From: Armillaria gallica
Taxonomy: Eukaryota > Basidiomycota > Agaricomycetes > Agaricales > Physalacriaceae
Reading direction: 5' to 3'
DNA: 64,000 nt
Assembly (NCBI GenBank): GCA_037576215.1
Contig: JBANDB010000009.1
Span: 2,232,001-2,296,000, forward strand
In this document: positions 1 to 9,545 of the stretch, in pieces
Layout of the letters: each line of letters opens with the position of its first letter
Numbering within the stretch: position 1 is the stretch's first letter
Made by a program: the position numbers and the translations under genes
The notes under the pieces: model-generated
The model's input: the letters and a program-made list of their open reading frames with translations, nothing else
The model's database searches: none
What the model was told of the DNA's origin: nothing

Positions 1-75
1 AGAACGAAGGAGGCAACACAGGGACGCGAGCAAAGGTGAAGGAAAATTTGAATTCAGCGAAGAGACGTCATCAAT
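1..75 (+). repeat. Partial copy (R1) of a dispersed repeat of about 280 bp
   Basis: Bases 3-73 align with the reverse complement of about 3045-3114 and with 1325-1410; the shared core is AAGGAGGCAACACAGGGACG. The copy begins at the window edge and may continue upstream. It sits directly in front of F-box-like copy A. Confidence 0.7.
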
Positions 76-146
76 AGTGTTCTCGGATTTTCGGAATGCT
101 CAGAATGATATACCGTAATGTCTCGAATCCCTCTCCCTCTTCCACC

Positions 147-1086
147 ATGACGACATTTCCTCCGGAGCTTGTAAAGATAATCATCCATGACTCTGAAATG
201 CCATCCTACATCCGGAAAAGACTCATGACTGCTTGTTCCAGCATTAATCGAACATGGAAAGTTGTATACGCCCCTATCGCTTCTCAGGATATGTACATCA
301 CCAACCTCGCATTCTTAGACTATCTATGCCGCATAGCCCAGTTCCAAAAATCCATCATCTACCATGACTTCGTCCCCCGGCTTACTCGTACCATTACCTG
401 CTTCGCCGACCTCCGAGAAAACGAAAACGAAGAAGCGGCAAAAGAAGCATATCGTTATGTCGTCGCACTGCCCAATCTGCTTGGTTTCCAAGCTCTGTTT
501 CCGCTTGTTCCCTATCTATCTTTCAAAACCGTTTGGGTCTGCATTGGCGAGGATGTATATTTACCACCGTTCCGTGGAAGTCTCATTCGCGCTCGTTACG
601 ACCGATTCCTGTCTAATGCTTTCTCCGACTGCCCACGTGGCAAAACAAAAATGAACCTATACATTACCATGACGGACCTGGATCATTCGGCAGTCAAGGC
701 TTGGTCTGACATATTCTGCAAATTGAGCGATGTCGGTTTCCCTGGATTTTTCTTTTTATCAAACTCGAATCCATCTCCCTTCAAGATGTCCATAGTTGAT
801 GGTGTCCGACACGTCCGTGAAACCTCGTATATAGTTGAGGGCAATCTTGAAGACTATGATCCGAGGAACATCAACAAGCGCCTGTGGATGGCTTCCAATA
901 AGCGTCACAGTACGTGATTAGGGCCACCTCCATCTGATTAGTCTGACATTCTCAGCTCTAGCATTGAGGTGTTTTACCAGTCTCTTCCACCGTTGGGAAT
1001 ATAGACGTGTGCAGTCTCCTTTGCCTTCTTTAGTCGGAATTTACCGGGTTAGGTATGGTGTAAAGGACCTGCTGAAGTCAGTCTGA
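147..1086 (+). CDS. F-box-like lineage-specific family protein, copy A (two exons)
   Basis: Function unknown. The N-terminus (TFPPELVKIII) looks like the first helix of an F-box, so a role as a substrate adaptor is possible but only inferred. Exon 1 is 147-909, intron 910-955 (donor GTACGT, acceptor CTCAG), exon 2 is 956-1086, giving about 298 residues. I chose ATG 147 over the upstream in-frame ATG at 96 because the two sister copies start at the equivalent methionine. Conserved blocks shared with copies B and C include the DMYITNLA stretch (residues about 50-57), KSIIYHDF and NKRLWMAS just before the intron. Exon 2 encodes the conserved tail with SLFHRWEY. Compared with B and C this copy has lost about four residues after residue 12. 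Without exon 2 the protein would end at a TGA inside the donor site; the shared exon 2 in all three copies argues that the spliced form is the real one. Confidence 0.7.
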
Positions 1087-1231
1087 AGAAATGATATGCT
1101 CATGAAGCTACTCCCAGTTTTACACGCAGGTTAAAGCTACCGCAAGGGAACGTTGTTTAAATGTTCACTCGTTGCGGCTGACAATTCTACGCATGTGGAA
1201 TTGGCGGATGTTTCCGACTGCGTGCAATTCT

Positions 1232-1510
1232 TGTTCTTTCACCATTACTACATTTCCTCCAGAACTTGGTATCACGGCTCGGAGCACCCCGTCATGAGCC
1301 ATACTTGACGAGAAGCAGATAAAGAAGCTGGCCGAACACGAAGGAGGTAACACGGCCCGACGCGAGCAATGGTGAAGGAAGTTTGAATCCAGCGAAAAGA
1401 CGGCATCACGAGCGGAAAAAGAAAGCAAGACGGAGACGGATAACGGAAGCAGAGAACAAAGGAGAAATTTCCAGCGAAGGAGCAGAATTGACTTTGGGGA
1501 TCCCAGGAAA
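1232..1510 (+). repeat. Dispersed repeat copy R2, starting with a fragment of the F-box-like N-terminus
   Basis: It opens with the family's start context (TTCTTTCACCAT) and a TTTCCTCCAGAACTTGG core corresponding to FPPELG, but the start ATG reads ATT. It then diverges from the gene family and continues as the repeat shared with R1 and R3 up to about AGGAGCAGAATTGAC. Alignment to R3 covers the whole unit with scattered substitutions and indels. It has no long reading frame and is probably a non-coding relic. The rest of 1087-1628 shows nothing recognisable. Confidence 0.65.
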
Positions 1511-1628
1511 CACCCGACGGCCGTGTTGTCGCATCCTCGGTTGAAGGGAGTGTGAAGCTTAAAATCAAGGTATCATTGTATATGTGCTATAAGTATTGTC
1601 AGTCTATATAGATAGAAATGACCATAGT

Positions 1629-2552
1629 CTACACCAATGTACTGAACTTTGGTATCCGCTCAAGTTCCCGCCCAATGATTGCCCGCCAAGTCGCCAAAGT
1701 TTCCTTGCATTCGCCGCAGCGCGTCTGTAGATAGTCTTCGCTCGGACCAAAGACTTCATCAAGCTTGAGGAGAAGATGAGGTCTCGCACCCAGTTTATGC
1801 GCGATCATGGCATAACTATGCGTCCATGCTTCACACGGAATGTCACACTCGCGCGTCGAGTTGTTCCAGTGCATAGCTGTGGGCGGATAGCGAGCATATT
1901 CCGCATTCAACGCGTCTAGCCAGAGCTTATGATAGTGCAACTAGAGAGAGATATCAGCGAAGCAGAGAAAAGACCGTACGGGAATCACCCAAGGAGCTAG
2001 TATCGGTGGAGAGATGGCCTCGCAGATATTATCTGTAGGTAAGGAAACGGTGCGCTGGGCAGCCTGGTCAATGATCTTGCTATGCTTATGCTTCACCGCC
2101 CACGTTAGGACCTCAAAGGAATGTTCAGGAATAGCGTCACTGCTGCCAGTTAAATGACTACACTTGACGCCAGAGGAAGCTGCGCACCACATAGACCGCT
2201 TGCATGCATCAATAGCAAAATACACCCTGTATTTCTCAGCAGCCTCGGCGAGATCTGCGACTCGACTGAATTCGATTTCTGAAAGGTCAGGTGGCGGTTG
2301 CCGATACATGTATTGCAGCAGCAACTCGAGTACCGAGGCGGATTCTGTGAGAGAGACGACCTCGGAAGTGGCAGATGGGGTCGAGGATGAAATGTCTTCA
2401 GCGTCGGCGAAGATATCAGAGTGCATTTTGAGGTTGATGCGGTGAACCTTGAAGTGAACGTTGTCGTGTGAAGCTAGAGTGATATCTGAATCTGCTGCAT
2501 TGACTACGGGGCGCTTGAGCGATAATTTGGGAGAGCAAGACTGAACTAACAC
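1629..2552 (-). CDS. BTB/POZ domain protein
   Basis: A BTB/POZ protein of the type expanded in Agaricomycetes, probably a protein-interaction module or Cullin-3 adaptor (family knowledge, not shown here). The BTB core is visible at DITLASHDNVHFKVHR followed by the SDIFADAED, VVSLTES and LLLQYMYR elements. The C-terminal half has the family's VLTWAVKHKHSKIID and HYHKLWLDALNAEY segments. A short 39-base intron (1979-1941, GTACGG...TCTAG) joins the exon ending in APWVIP, in phase 0, to the exon starting at 1940. The start is unresolved: the frame opens at a GTG at 2552, while a nearby ATG at 2590 is in another frame and reaches a stop after 14 codons. Either a small upstream exon was missed or there is a frame error. 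About 300 residues as read. Confidence 0.65.
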
Positions 2553-2934
2553 CGTTCTGAAAATTTCGGACGTTGAGAATCAGTGGTCATCGTTGTGCTC
2601 GACGTCGACGATGGTTGATGGAAGAGTGACACCGTGGCAGTGCTTCGGACTCTGTCGATTACCACCACGACCCCAATGCCGCTGCGCTATGTTAAATCTT
2701 CCCAGGCCACACCAGAACCGGTCCGTCGCAGCACGAACGTGTCCCTTCTGTCCGGTATAAGAGGCATATAGCAATATCCTTGACTCGCCTATGATTTTTC
2801 GTTCATTGCTTTCTCTTTTGCGCTTGCAAAGAGGGAAAACGCAGCACCCTGGCTGCTACTAAATACCGCCCATGGCGACTCAGACTGTGCTGCCTGGAAT
2901 TGCAGTAAAATCAAAGTCACTGCACAGCGCCCCG

Positions 2935-3216
2935 GGCCAGATCTCAGGCTCCCGTCAATTCTGCTCCTTTTCTAGAATAAATTTCCCCGTGTTCTCTGCT
3001 TCTGGTGTCCGTCTGCATCCTGCATTCTTTTCTCCATGCTTGATGACGTCTCTTTGGCTGAATCCAAACCTTCCTTCACCTTTGGAGTCGCGTCCCTGTG
3101 TTGCCTCCTTCGTTTTTGATCTCCCTCTTCTCATTTCTCCGTAGATGGCGTCGAATATGGCTCATGACGGGACACGATACCAAGTTCTGGAGGGACTGTA
3201 TTCATGGTGAAAGAAC
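2935..3216 (-). repeat. Dispersed repeat copy R3 (inverted relative to R1 and R2)
   Basis: Read on the minus strand from 3216, it starts with TTCTTTCACCATGAATACAG and an FPPELG-like fragment (VPPELG) with an intact ATG, then follows R2 through the AAGGAGGCAACACAGGGACG core to AGGAGCAGAATTGAC. The short frame from the ATG stops after about 24 codons. Confidence 0.65.
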
Positions 3217-4292
3217 AGGATTTGCACACCGCGGATATGAAGCTAAGTACATCCGTCAACTCCACCTGCGTCAGCCTGCGACGACTGAATGTTTGAAGCT
3301 TGAAGAATGGTACTGCGGACATAAATCTTAGAACTCACCAGTCTCATTATCTCGCCGTCGTGTGCATTGCCGGCCCGCTTCTTCTTTCCTTTTCCCTGTC
3401 TGTCGCTCGTTCTCGTCCGCCAAGGTATGCCTTCCTCTACAACGCTATCTCCTGCCTTTTCTTCTTTCGCAGAGGTGCCTCCCGATAAGTATTTTCTGCG
3501 ACTCTTGGCCTTTCCTTCCCTTCGCCTTTAGGCTATCACCGAGCCTCCTTGAAGCAGACGCGTTTGTTGGTACTCGCAAGATGTGTTACCGTCTGATTAC
3601 TCCTGTCGGCAGGTACAGATGAGAAAAGAAGAGCACTGGAATTGTAAGGTCCCTTACCTTCGCTATGAGCAAGTTCTGTGCCTAGCAGAGATTCGCGTCG
3701 GTGTAAAACCAGAGTGGGTGTATCGAGAGCCGGCAACTCGCTAAGCTGAGAAGCAGAAATGATTTGATCCGGCCCTTCTTCGCCTTCATATTCGTCCTCT
3801 GGTACGTGATGGTAGGAGGTGACTGGTCTAGATTACCGGTTTGCTAGCCGGATATTGCCGCCGTCACTATGTAACGTCCACCACGAAGTTCTCAACTCTA
3901 AGGCGACGGAAAGTTCTACTGGATTCGATCTCTGCTTGACACCAATGAAAACGATAAAGATATACATGCCAGGCTGGAGGCTAAGATTGATGCCGCGGCG
4001 AATGGATACCAGGAGGGTGATATGGGCTGCAAACATCCCAGTAAGCCATTGCTGTTGTATCTACATACAGATGAGGGCAATCATTCATTAATGGCAGCTT
4101 CGAGCGGACCTCCGGGCAATCTTTTGTAATACTACCTACCTACCTACCTACCTCGAACAATCCACGCATTCCCTGGTTTTATGCAAAGAGATTGAGCCAG
4201 AATCGAGACGAGTCCGGCAATGACACAAGTGAATGCTCGCTTTTATTTACATGTACAAGAAGCTTCATACGTACCGGAAGCATAGCGATTCT
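3217..4292. other. Gene-free interval with a CTAC microsatellite
   Basis: No frame here looks like a conserved protein and none could be joined into a gene. At about 4131-4153 there is a perfect CTAC tandem repeat of five to six units. The interval 2553-2934 upstream of the BTB gene is equally featureless. Confidence 0.5.
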
Positions 4293-5253
4293 TCAGACCA
4301 ACTGCTCCCTCTTAAGGAGGAATTCTATGCTTTGCCTAGCCGAGTAGATTGGGATAGGTAAATGCCCCTGCACATTTTCATACTCCCAGTGGTCGAAGAT
4401 ACTGACAAGACGCTTGAACCCTGGAGGTGAGGATATTAGACGAATCAAATAGACGCGCCTCTAATCACGTACAGTGATGCCCTTTGGAAGCCATCCACAA
4501 GCGCTTGTTGATATCCCTCGCATCCCAGTCTCGAAGACTGCCCTCTTCTATATGCGTAGTTTGACATAAGTGTCGGACACCATTATTTATCACCATATCA
4601 TACGGCCCTGGGGATACTAAAAAGAATCCAAAGAAGTTATGAGGAACACCGACATAGCGCAATTTGCACAACGTGTCAGACCATATCGACTCGCTTATGA
4701 CTGCTGAAGGGTCTGGGTCTTTCATGGCAACATATACGTCCATTCGGGTCTTCCAGTGTTCGTGCGAGAAGGCAGGGGACATGAATCGGTCGTAACGAGC
4801 GTGAATGGGAATACCACGGAGGAACTGCAAAGGTGAATACCGCCCAATGCCGATCCAAGCGAGCTTGAAGGATATATATGGAACATGCGGAAACAGAGCA
4901 TCGAAACCACGCATATTGGGCAACGCAATGAGATAGCAATACACCTCTTTTGCTGCTCTTTCCCTTTCGTTTTCTCGGAGGTCGACGAAGCAGGTAATGG
5001 AACGAGTAAGCTGAGGGATGAAGTCATGGTAGATGATGGATTTTTGGAACTGGGCTATGTCGCATAGATAGTCTAGAAATGCGAGGTTGGTGATGTACAT
5101 ATCCCGAGAAGCGATGGCGGCATATACGACTTTCCACATTCGGTTGATCCGGGGGCAAGTAGCCATGAATGTTTTCCGAATGTGAGACGGCATATCAGAG
5201 TACCAGAATTCGTGTACGATGATCTCTACAAGCTCTGGAGGAAACGAAGTCAT
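4293..5253 (-). CDS. F-box-like lineage-specific family protein, copy B (two exons)
   Basis: Second full member of the family of copies A and C; function unknown. Exon 1 is 5253-4473, intron 4472-4421 (GTACGT...CTCCAG), exon 2 is 4420-4293, about 303 residues. It begins MTSFPPELVEIIVHEFW, an F-box-like first helix, followed by MPSHIRKTFM, the DMYITNLAFLDYLC block and KSIIYHDF. Exon 1 ends after NKRLWMAS. Exon 2 carries the most complete version of the tail, with SIFDHWEYENVQ and a final LLKREQLV. The frame is open throughout, so this copy looks intact. A ubiquitin-ligase adaptor role is inferred only from the N-terminus. No leucine-rich or Kelch repeats are visible. Confidence 0.72.
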
Positions 5254-6630
5254 GGTGAAAGAACAAAGGTATGGGTCTCAGAATCTCAGATAGTAGCCCA
5301 GGAGCGGGTGCCGCTTGAACGTCGCCCCTGACAACGATGAGAAGGTAGATTTTCTGGCCGCGAGAGGAGTAACACTTGTAGTTGCGTGTGTAATCACTGT
5401 CGTATAAGTTGTAAGTATTGCAGCGTGATTTGAACGAGAGACACTCAAATACTGACAGAGAGCCTGAGTCTGCGAGTTTGGGGTGGGTGTTGGTGGATAT
5501 TACGACGCGACGACCAGATACGACGCCAATACGACGCGGCGGGCACAAATCTTGAACGCCGGGTATCAGAAGGTGAGAAGGAAGCCAAATCTGATGTACC
5601 AAACGCTGCAGGGAATAGGCGGGTAGGATGAGAAAGCGAAGGAAGATGGCAGTGAGAGGAAGTCGAGAATGGTAGTTGCCCCAAATTCAATAGTCTATTG
5701 TTTATATAACGCGGCGTGATTGCCGTTCAAGGGCGTTATGACAAAGCCTTATATAATTTGATGGCCTTGCATCGGCACCACGCCAAATCGATTAGGTTTT
5801 GAGCTTACCGGCGGCAAGTTTGGCATGCCGAATTCAAGCCGGCTAGCGCGTTTCGACAGAAAATACTGCTTGCTTCGCTTTCCCTCCATAATTGTTCTAT
5901 TTGACATTACCATACACTTTGAACATTTGATATCCTGCTTCTCCTTAGTTTACTACGCGTCCCAAGACTCTGTAATACAAGATTTATTCATTGCCGGAAT
6001 CCCATCAGATTTGTAATAACTGAGTCATCGTACGTTGGTCGCGTTGATACTCTCGCTGAGTCCATCTTCAGTAATTTAGCACCTTGCCTATTAGTGCTCC
6101 ATCCCACACCTGTTTTCCGCAATACTCGTTCTACAAGTGCTAGGACTTACATCCGCAGCGCCAAACGCGTCGACCGCCACGGGAGCAGAAGGAAGCTATT
6201 TTGGAGGGCCATGTGGACTTGAGCCATCATTTAAGATCATTGATTTATCCTGAAGAATGGCTGGTTATTCGGAAGGAACGATGATGGATATTCAAACAGG
6301 GAGTGAAAGTAGTCTGTCGGGGTGTAAGGTGTAAGGTGAAGACGGCAATCTATTGTGTTTTCTTCTTGGAGGACCGCCTTTAACGGGTTCATACGCATGC
6401 AACTCGTTGTCGAGTCTATACTGGCTACGCCTTGATTGTGTATCGTTGCGGACGAATGTCAGGATGAATGGAAGATGATCTCCATGTGTATTCGCTGTTA
6501 TCCGGCTATCTTCCACCGCAGTGTTAGTATGCGTCTCAAGCATTTGTACTTTGCCTTCCAACACCTGTGCACGGCGACTTGAGCAGCTCTCCTCTGCGCA
6601 CTCCCTTGGACGATATCTTGTAAGCTTGAA
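5254..6630. other. Interval without a recognisable gene
   Basis: Several overlapping frames of 60-135 codons exist on the minus strand between 5195 and 5690, but they are low-complexity, lack family resemblance and do not join into a model. I see nothing convincing between 5700 and 6630. Confidence 0.4.
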
Positions 6631-8751
6631 ATGAGAAATAGTGAGTACAGTTAATCTACGATCTCGAGTCCTTACTTTGACGACGTTAACGTTCTCAAGG
6701 ATTACAGGAAGTTCGCATCAAGTCGATTTGGAGACGCTTGCGTAGCGTGTTTTCAACCCCACAGACACGAAAAAATTCCCCTTCGAGCGTGGCCTCTGTT
6801 TTGGACGGAGATACCAACACAACCGTGCCTTCAGAGACTGCAGTGGAGACACGACACCTGGCCGGGAGTCCTTCAGGAGATGGGGAACCCGTGTTGGAGG
6901 CGATATCTGATTTGGGGCCCGCCGTGCAACCAGAAGTACCTTCAACATTGTCGGTAGCGGGTTCTCAGATTGATAATACAGATATCGACGACCGGTCAGA
7001 GAGTCTGGCAATGGCTTATCACTCGAATGAGCACAGGTCTTTTCCTCGTCGGTATGAAGGTTGGGTATGTTAGTCGGCAAAACAGACAGAGAAGAAATTG
7101 AAATGTATTCCCAGGGCATCACTCTTCCCAATGTCACCCTTTCCGCGTCCACTGAGACCGGCCAAGCGGAAACGTCTATCAAGGTTCCAAAGCAGCGGTC
7201 GTACACCGGTCAATGTCCTGTTATACCGTCCTCCCTCGCGGACACTCCGTGCGCTACCCTCGGCATGGAGGGAGTCTTAGATCAACTGAATGCCACCCTC
7301 GGAACCTCACGCACCCTCGACACCCTAACTTTCGGGTCAGTTCTCAATGATTGCATTGAGAAGAACTATGACTTTGGCACAGCTTATGGCCACCTTCGTC
7401 CAAGATGGCCATTTTTCGATCGCACCATTCAAGATGAACTCCGCCGTGAAGAGGAGGACAGAAAGCAACGACAAGAAGTACTGGTAGGAAACCGGATCGA
7501 GTACACGTATGTGGAACCTCGACGTGTATGGGACCTGTACAGCAATCGCGTGGTGCCATACTGGATCGCTGAAAAACAGCCAATGCCAATTTCACATGCC
7601 TGGGTTGATGAGGAGGATCGTGTGGATGTGCTGACCCCTATCAATGGGAAGGAATGGCCCGTGCCCATGCCAAAGGACGCGGATCTAAAACTCATCCGGA
7701 TCGAGATGCTGAATCTGGGAGCACAGTACGCATGGCTGGATGTGCTCTGTTTGAGACAGAAAGCGGGGCTGAGAGAGGATCTGCGTATAGAGGACTGGAA
7801 GCTCGACGTGCCCACAATCGGACACGTGTATAGATGGGGTTGCCCCACAGTAACAGTTGTGATCTACCTGAGTGGGCTGGGGCGCCCGTTCAGTTTGAAG
7901 AACGGCGACTTGGACAGTGATCGGAATTGGTTGCGACGTGCGTGGACACTCCAGGAGGCTGGCAAGGAGAGGATCGTTGCCGGGGATACACCAGATGGAC
8001 CCATGCACGCCCAGCCAATAGACGATGATGGAAACTATGAGACAGACTTGCTGACAAGATTTAACAAGCTGTGGGAGTCGATCGAGAGGGGCAAAGTGTA
8101 AATCTTGCCCTCATGTCGGTCATGAAGAGTGGACTTTTTGTGTTTGCTATACTGACGGATATGAAGAAGCGAGTGTCAACCAATCCGGTGGACAGAGTGG
8201 CCGGACTCGCATTCCCTCTGGAGCCCAAAGCCATACCTGCCTACCATGAGAGCGCATCTCTCGAGGATGCGTGGACGGCGCTGGTGGATTCAATGGACTT
8301 CTATATCCGGGGGAAATTCCTGTTTTTGTATCCTGGAGTCGGACTCGGATGCAAAAAATGGAGACCGACGTGGGCACAGGTCATGACGGAGCCTCTGCCA
8401 GTGGACAAATGGTGTGTAGGGCCTGTCTATCATGATGGCGAGATGGATGAGGACTGGTATGAAGGGCCTTGCATCGAAAAGGCGCTTATCCGGGGATTGG
8501 ACGCGGGACCGGCAGAAGGGAGTCATCGATACGGGGAGTTGGTCGTCGAAGCTGCGGACGGGATCGCACACACATTCACAATTCACGTTACCCACCAATT
8601 TCTGATACCCGAGGGAGTGTACACTTTAATTGGTTCCGAGCGAGGGTTTATGTTCAGAGTAACACAGCACTGGGCCGTTGGACAACGATTGCCAGGAGGA
8701 AGATTCAGAAAGTGTCGGTGTTTGCGATGGACTCTGAAGAAGATGAAATGA
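6631..8751 (+). CDS. HET-domain (heterokaryon-incompatibility type) protein, with a frame break near 8100
   Basis: HET-domain proteins in fungi act in allorecognition and cell death; that role is family knowledge. Exon 1 is 6631-6640 (10 bases), intron 6641-6699, exon 2 is 6700-7064, intron 7065-7114, exon 3 from 7115. The HET-type blocks are in exon 3: PISHAWV, YAWLDVLCLRQ, a WKLDVPTIG block, VVIYLSGLGRPF and NWLRRAWTLQE. The reading frame stops at 8101, but the matching C-terminal part (DMKKRVSTNPVDRVAGLAF and onward to 8751) continues in another frame. Either a real frameshift has broken the gene or a very short 32-base intron (GTGTAAAT...ATGAAG, about 8097-8128) restores the frame. The full protein would be about 660 residues. 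The first 150 residues are serine/threonine-rich and unconserved. Confidence 0.68.
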
Positions 8752-8896
8752 TAAAGAGACTCTGTCCAGCGGAAAGGCCTAGCGATGTACGTACTTGTTT
8801 GATTTGACTACCCTCAGGGCGAGTCATCATGGTTTTGTTTTCTTGATGTCGACAACCGGGCCTGGAAATCAGAGTCTGAGACAGGCAGAAGCATCA

Positions 8897-9028
8897 TCAT
8901 ACGCGTCTCATTCGGGAACAAGCAGTCATGAACCTTTTCCGGACGTATGATGGCATTTCCGAGTGCCAAACCTCATAGACAATTTTAATTGTCTTAACAA
9001 GCTCTGGAGGTAACGTCGTCACGGTGAA
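8897..9028 (-). pseudogene. Truncated F-box-like family copy D, start codon lost
   Basis: On the minus strand the family start context TTCACC is followed by GTG instead of ATG, then TTLPPELV, a small insertion, VWHSEMPSYVRKRFMTACS and a stop. Only the first 40 or so codons of the family remain, so this is a relic. The rest of 8752-9545 shows no other gene. Confidence 0.65.
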
Positions 9029-9545
9029 AGAAGACGTCGGATTTGAGACGCTATAGTATAAAAAAGGCGATGTCTCAGTACTAGGCATGCCGGATATCCG
9101 GAAGCACTTTACATACCGGGTCCCACCGGTTCGCAAAATTTGCAGAGCTTCCATGTCGACGGAAAGACGCAGAATTTATCAAGGTGAGCGAGAGTATTAC
9201 GCGCCTGTGTTAGAATAACCACAAAGCATTCTCCTTGAGACTCAGTATACACATAATCATCCCCACATTCTTTCTCTGGTCTATCGCACTTTGAACTAAC
9301 TACCCTTACTTGCCTCCTTCCCACATCACTTCCTGAATTTCGCACAACCCTAGGATTGTCCGCTATCGGCCGCGTGCTCGTTCGCGGTTTGGAACATCTG
9401 TCGCTACTTTATCAATTTAAAAGTATGCACGATCCGAAATTAAGGACGCCGTCGAACGTCTAGGATTATGCCCAATTGCAGTTTTGACGCATTCCGGCCA
9501 AAACAGCGGAAAGGAAGGCGTCGCCAGCCACAGAGAACGCCGTCG

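Noticed and set aside
96..146. Upstream in-frame ATG for F-box-like copy A
   Set aside because: Copies B and C start at the equivalent of ATG 147 and have no counterpart of the extra 17 residues.
4131..4153. CTAC tandem repeat as telomere-like sequence
   Set aside because: The unit is not a fungal telomere repeat and the tract is too short; it is an ordinary microsatellite.
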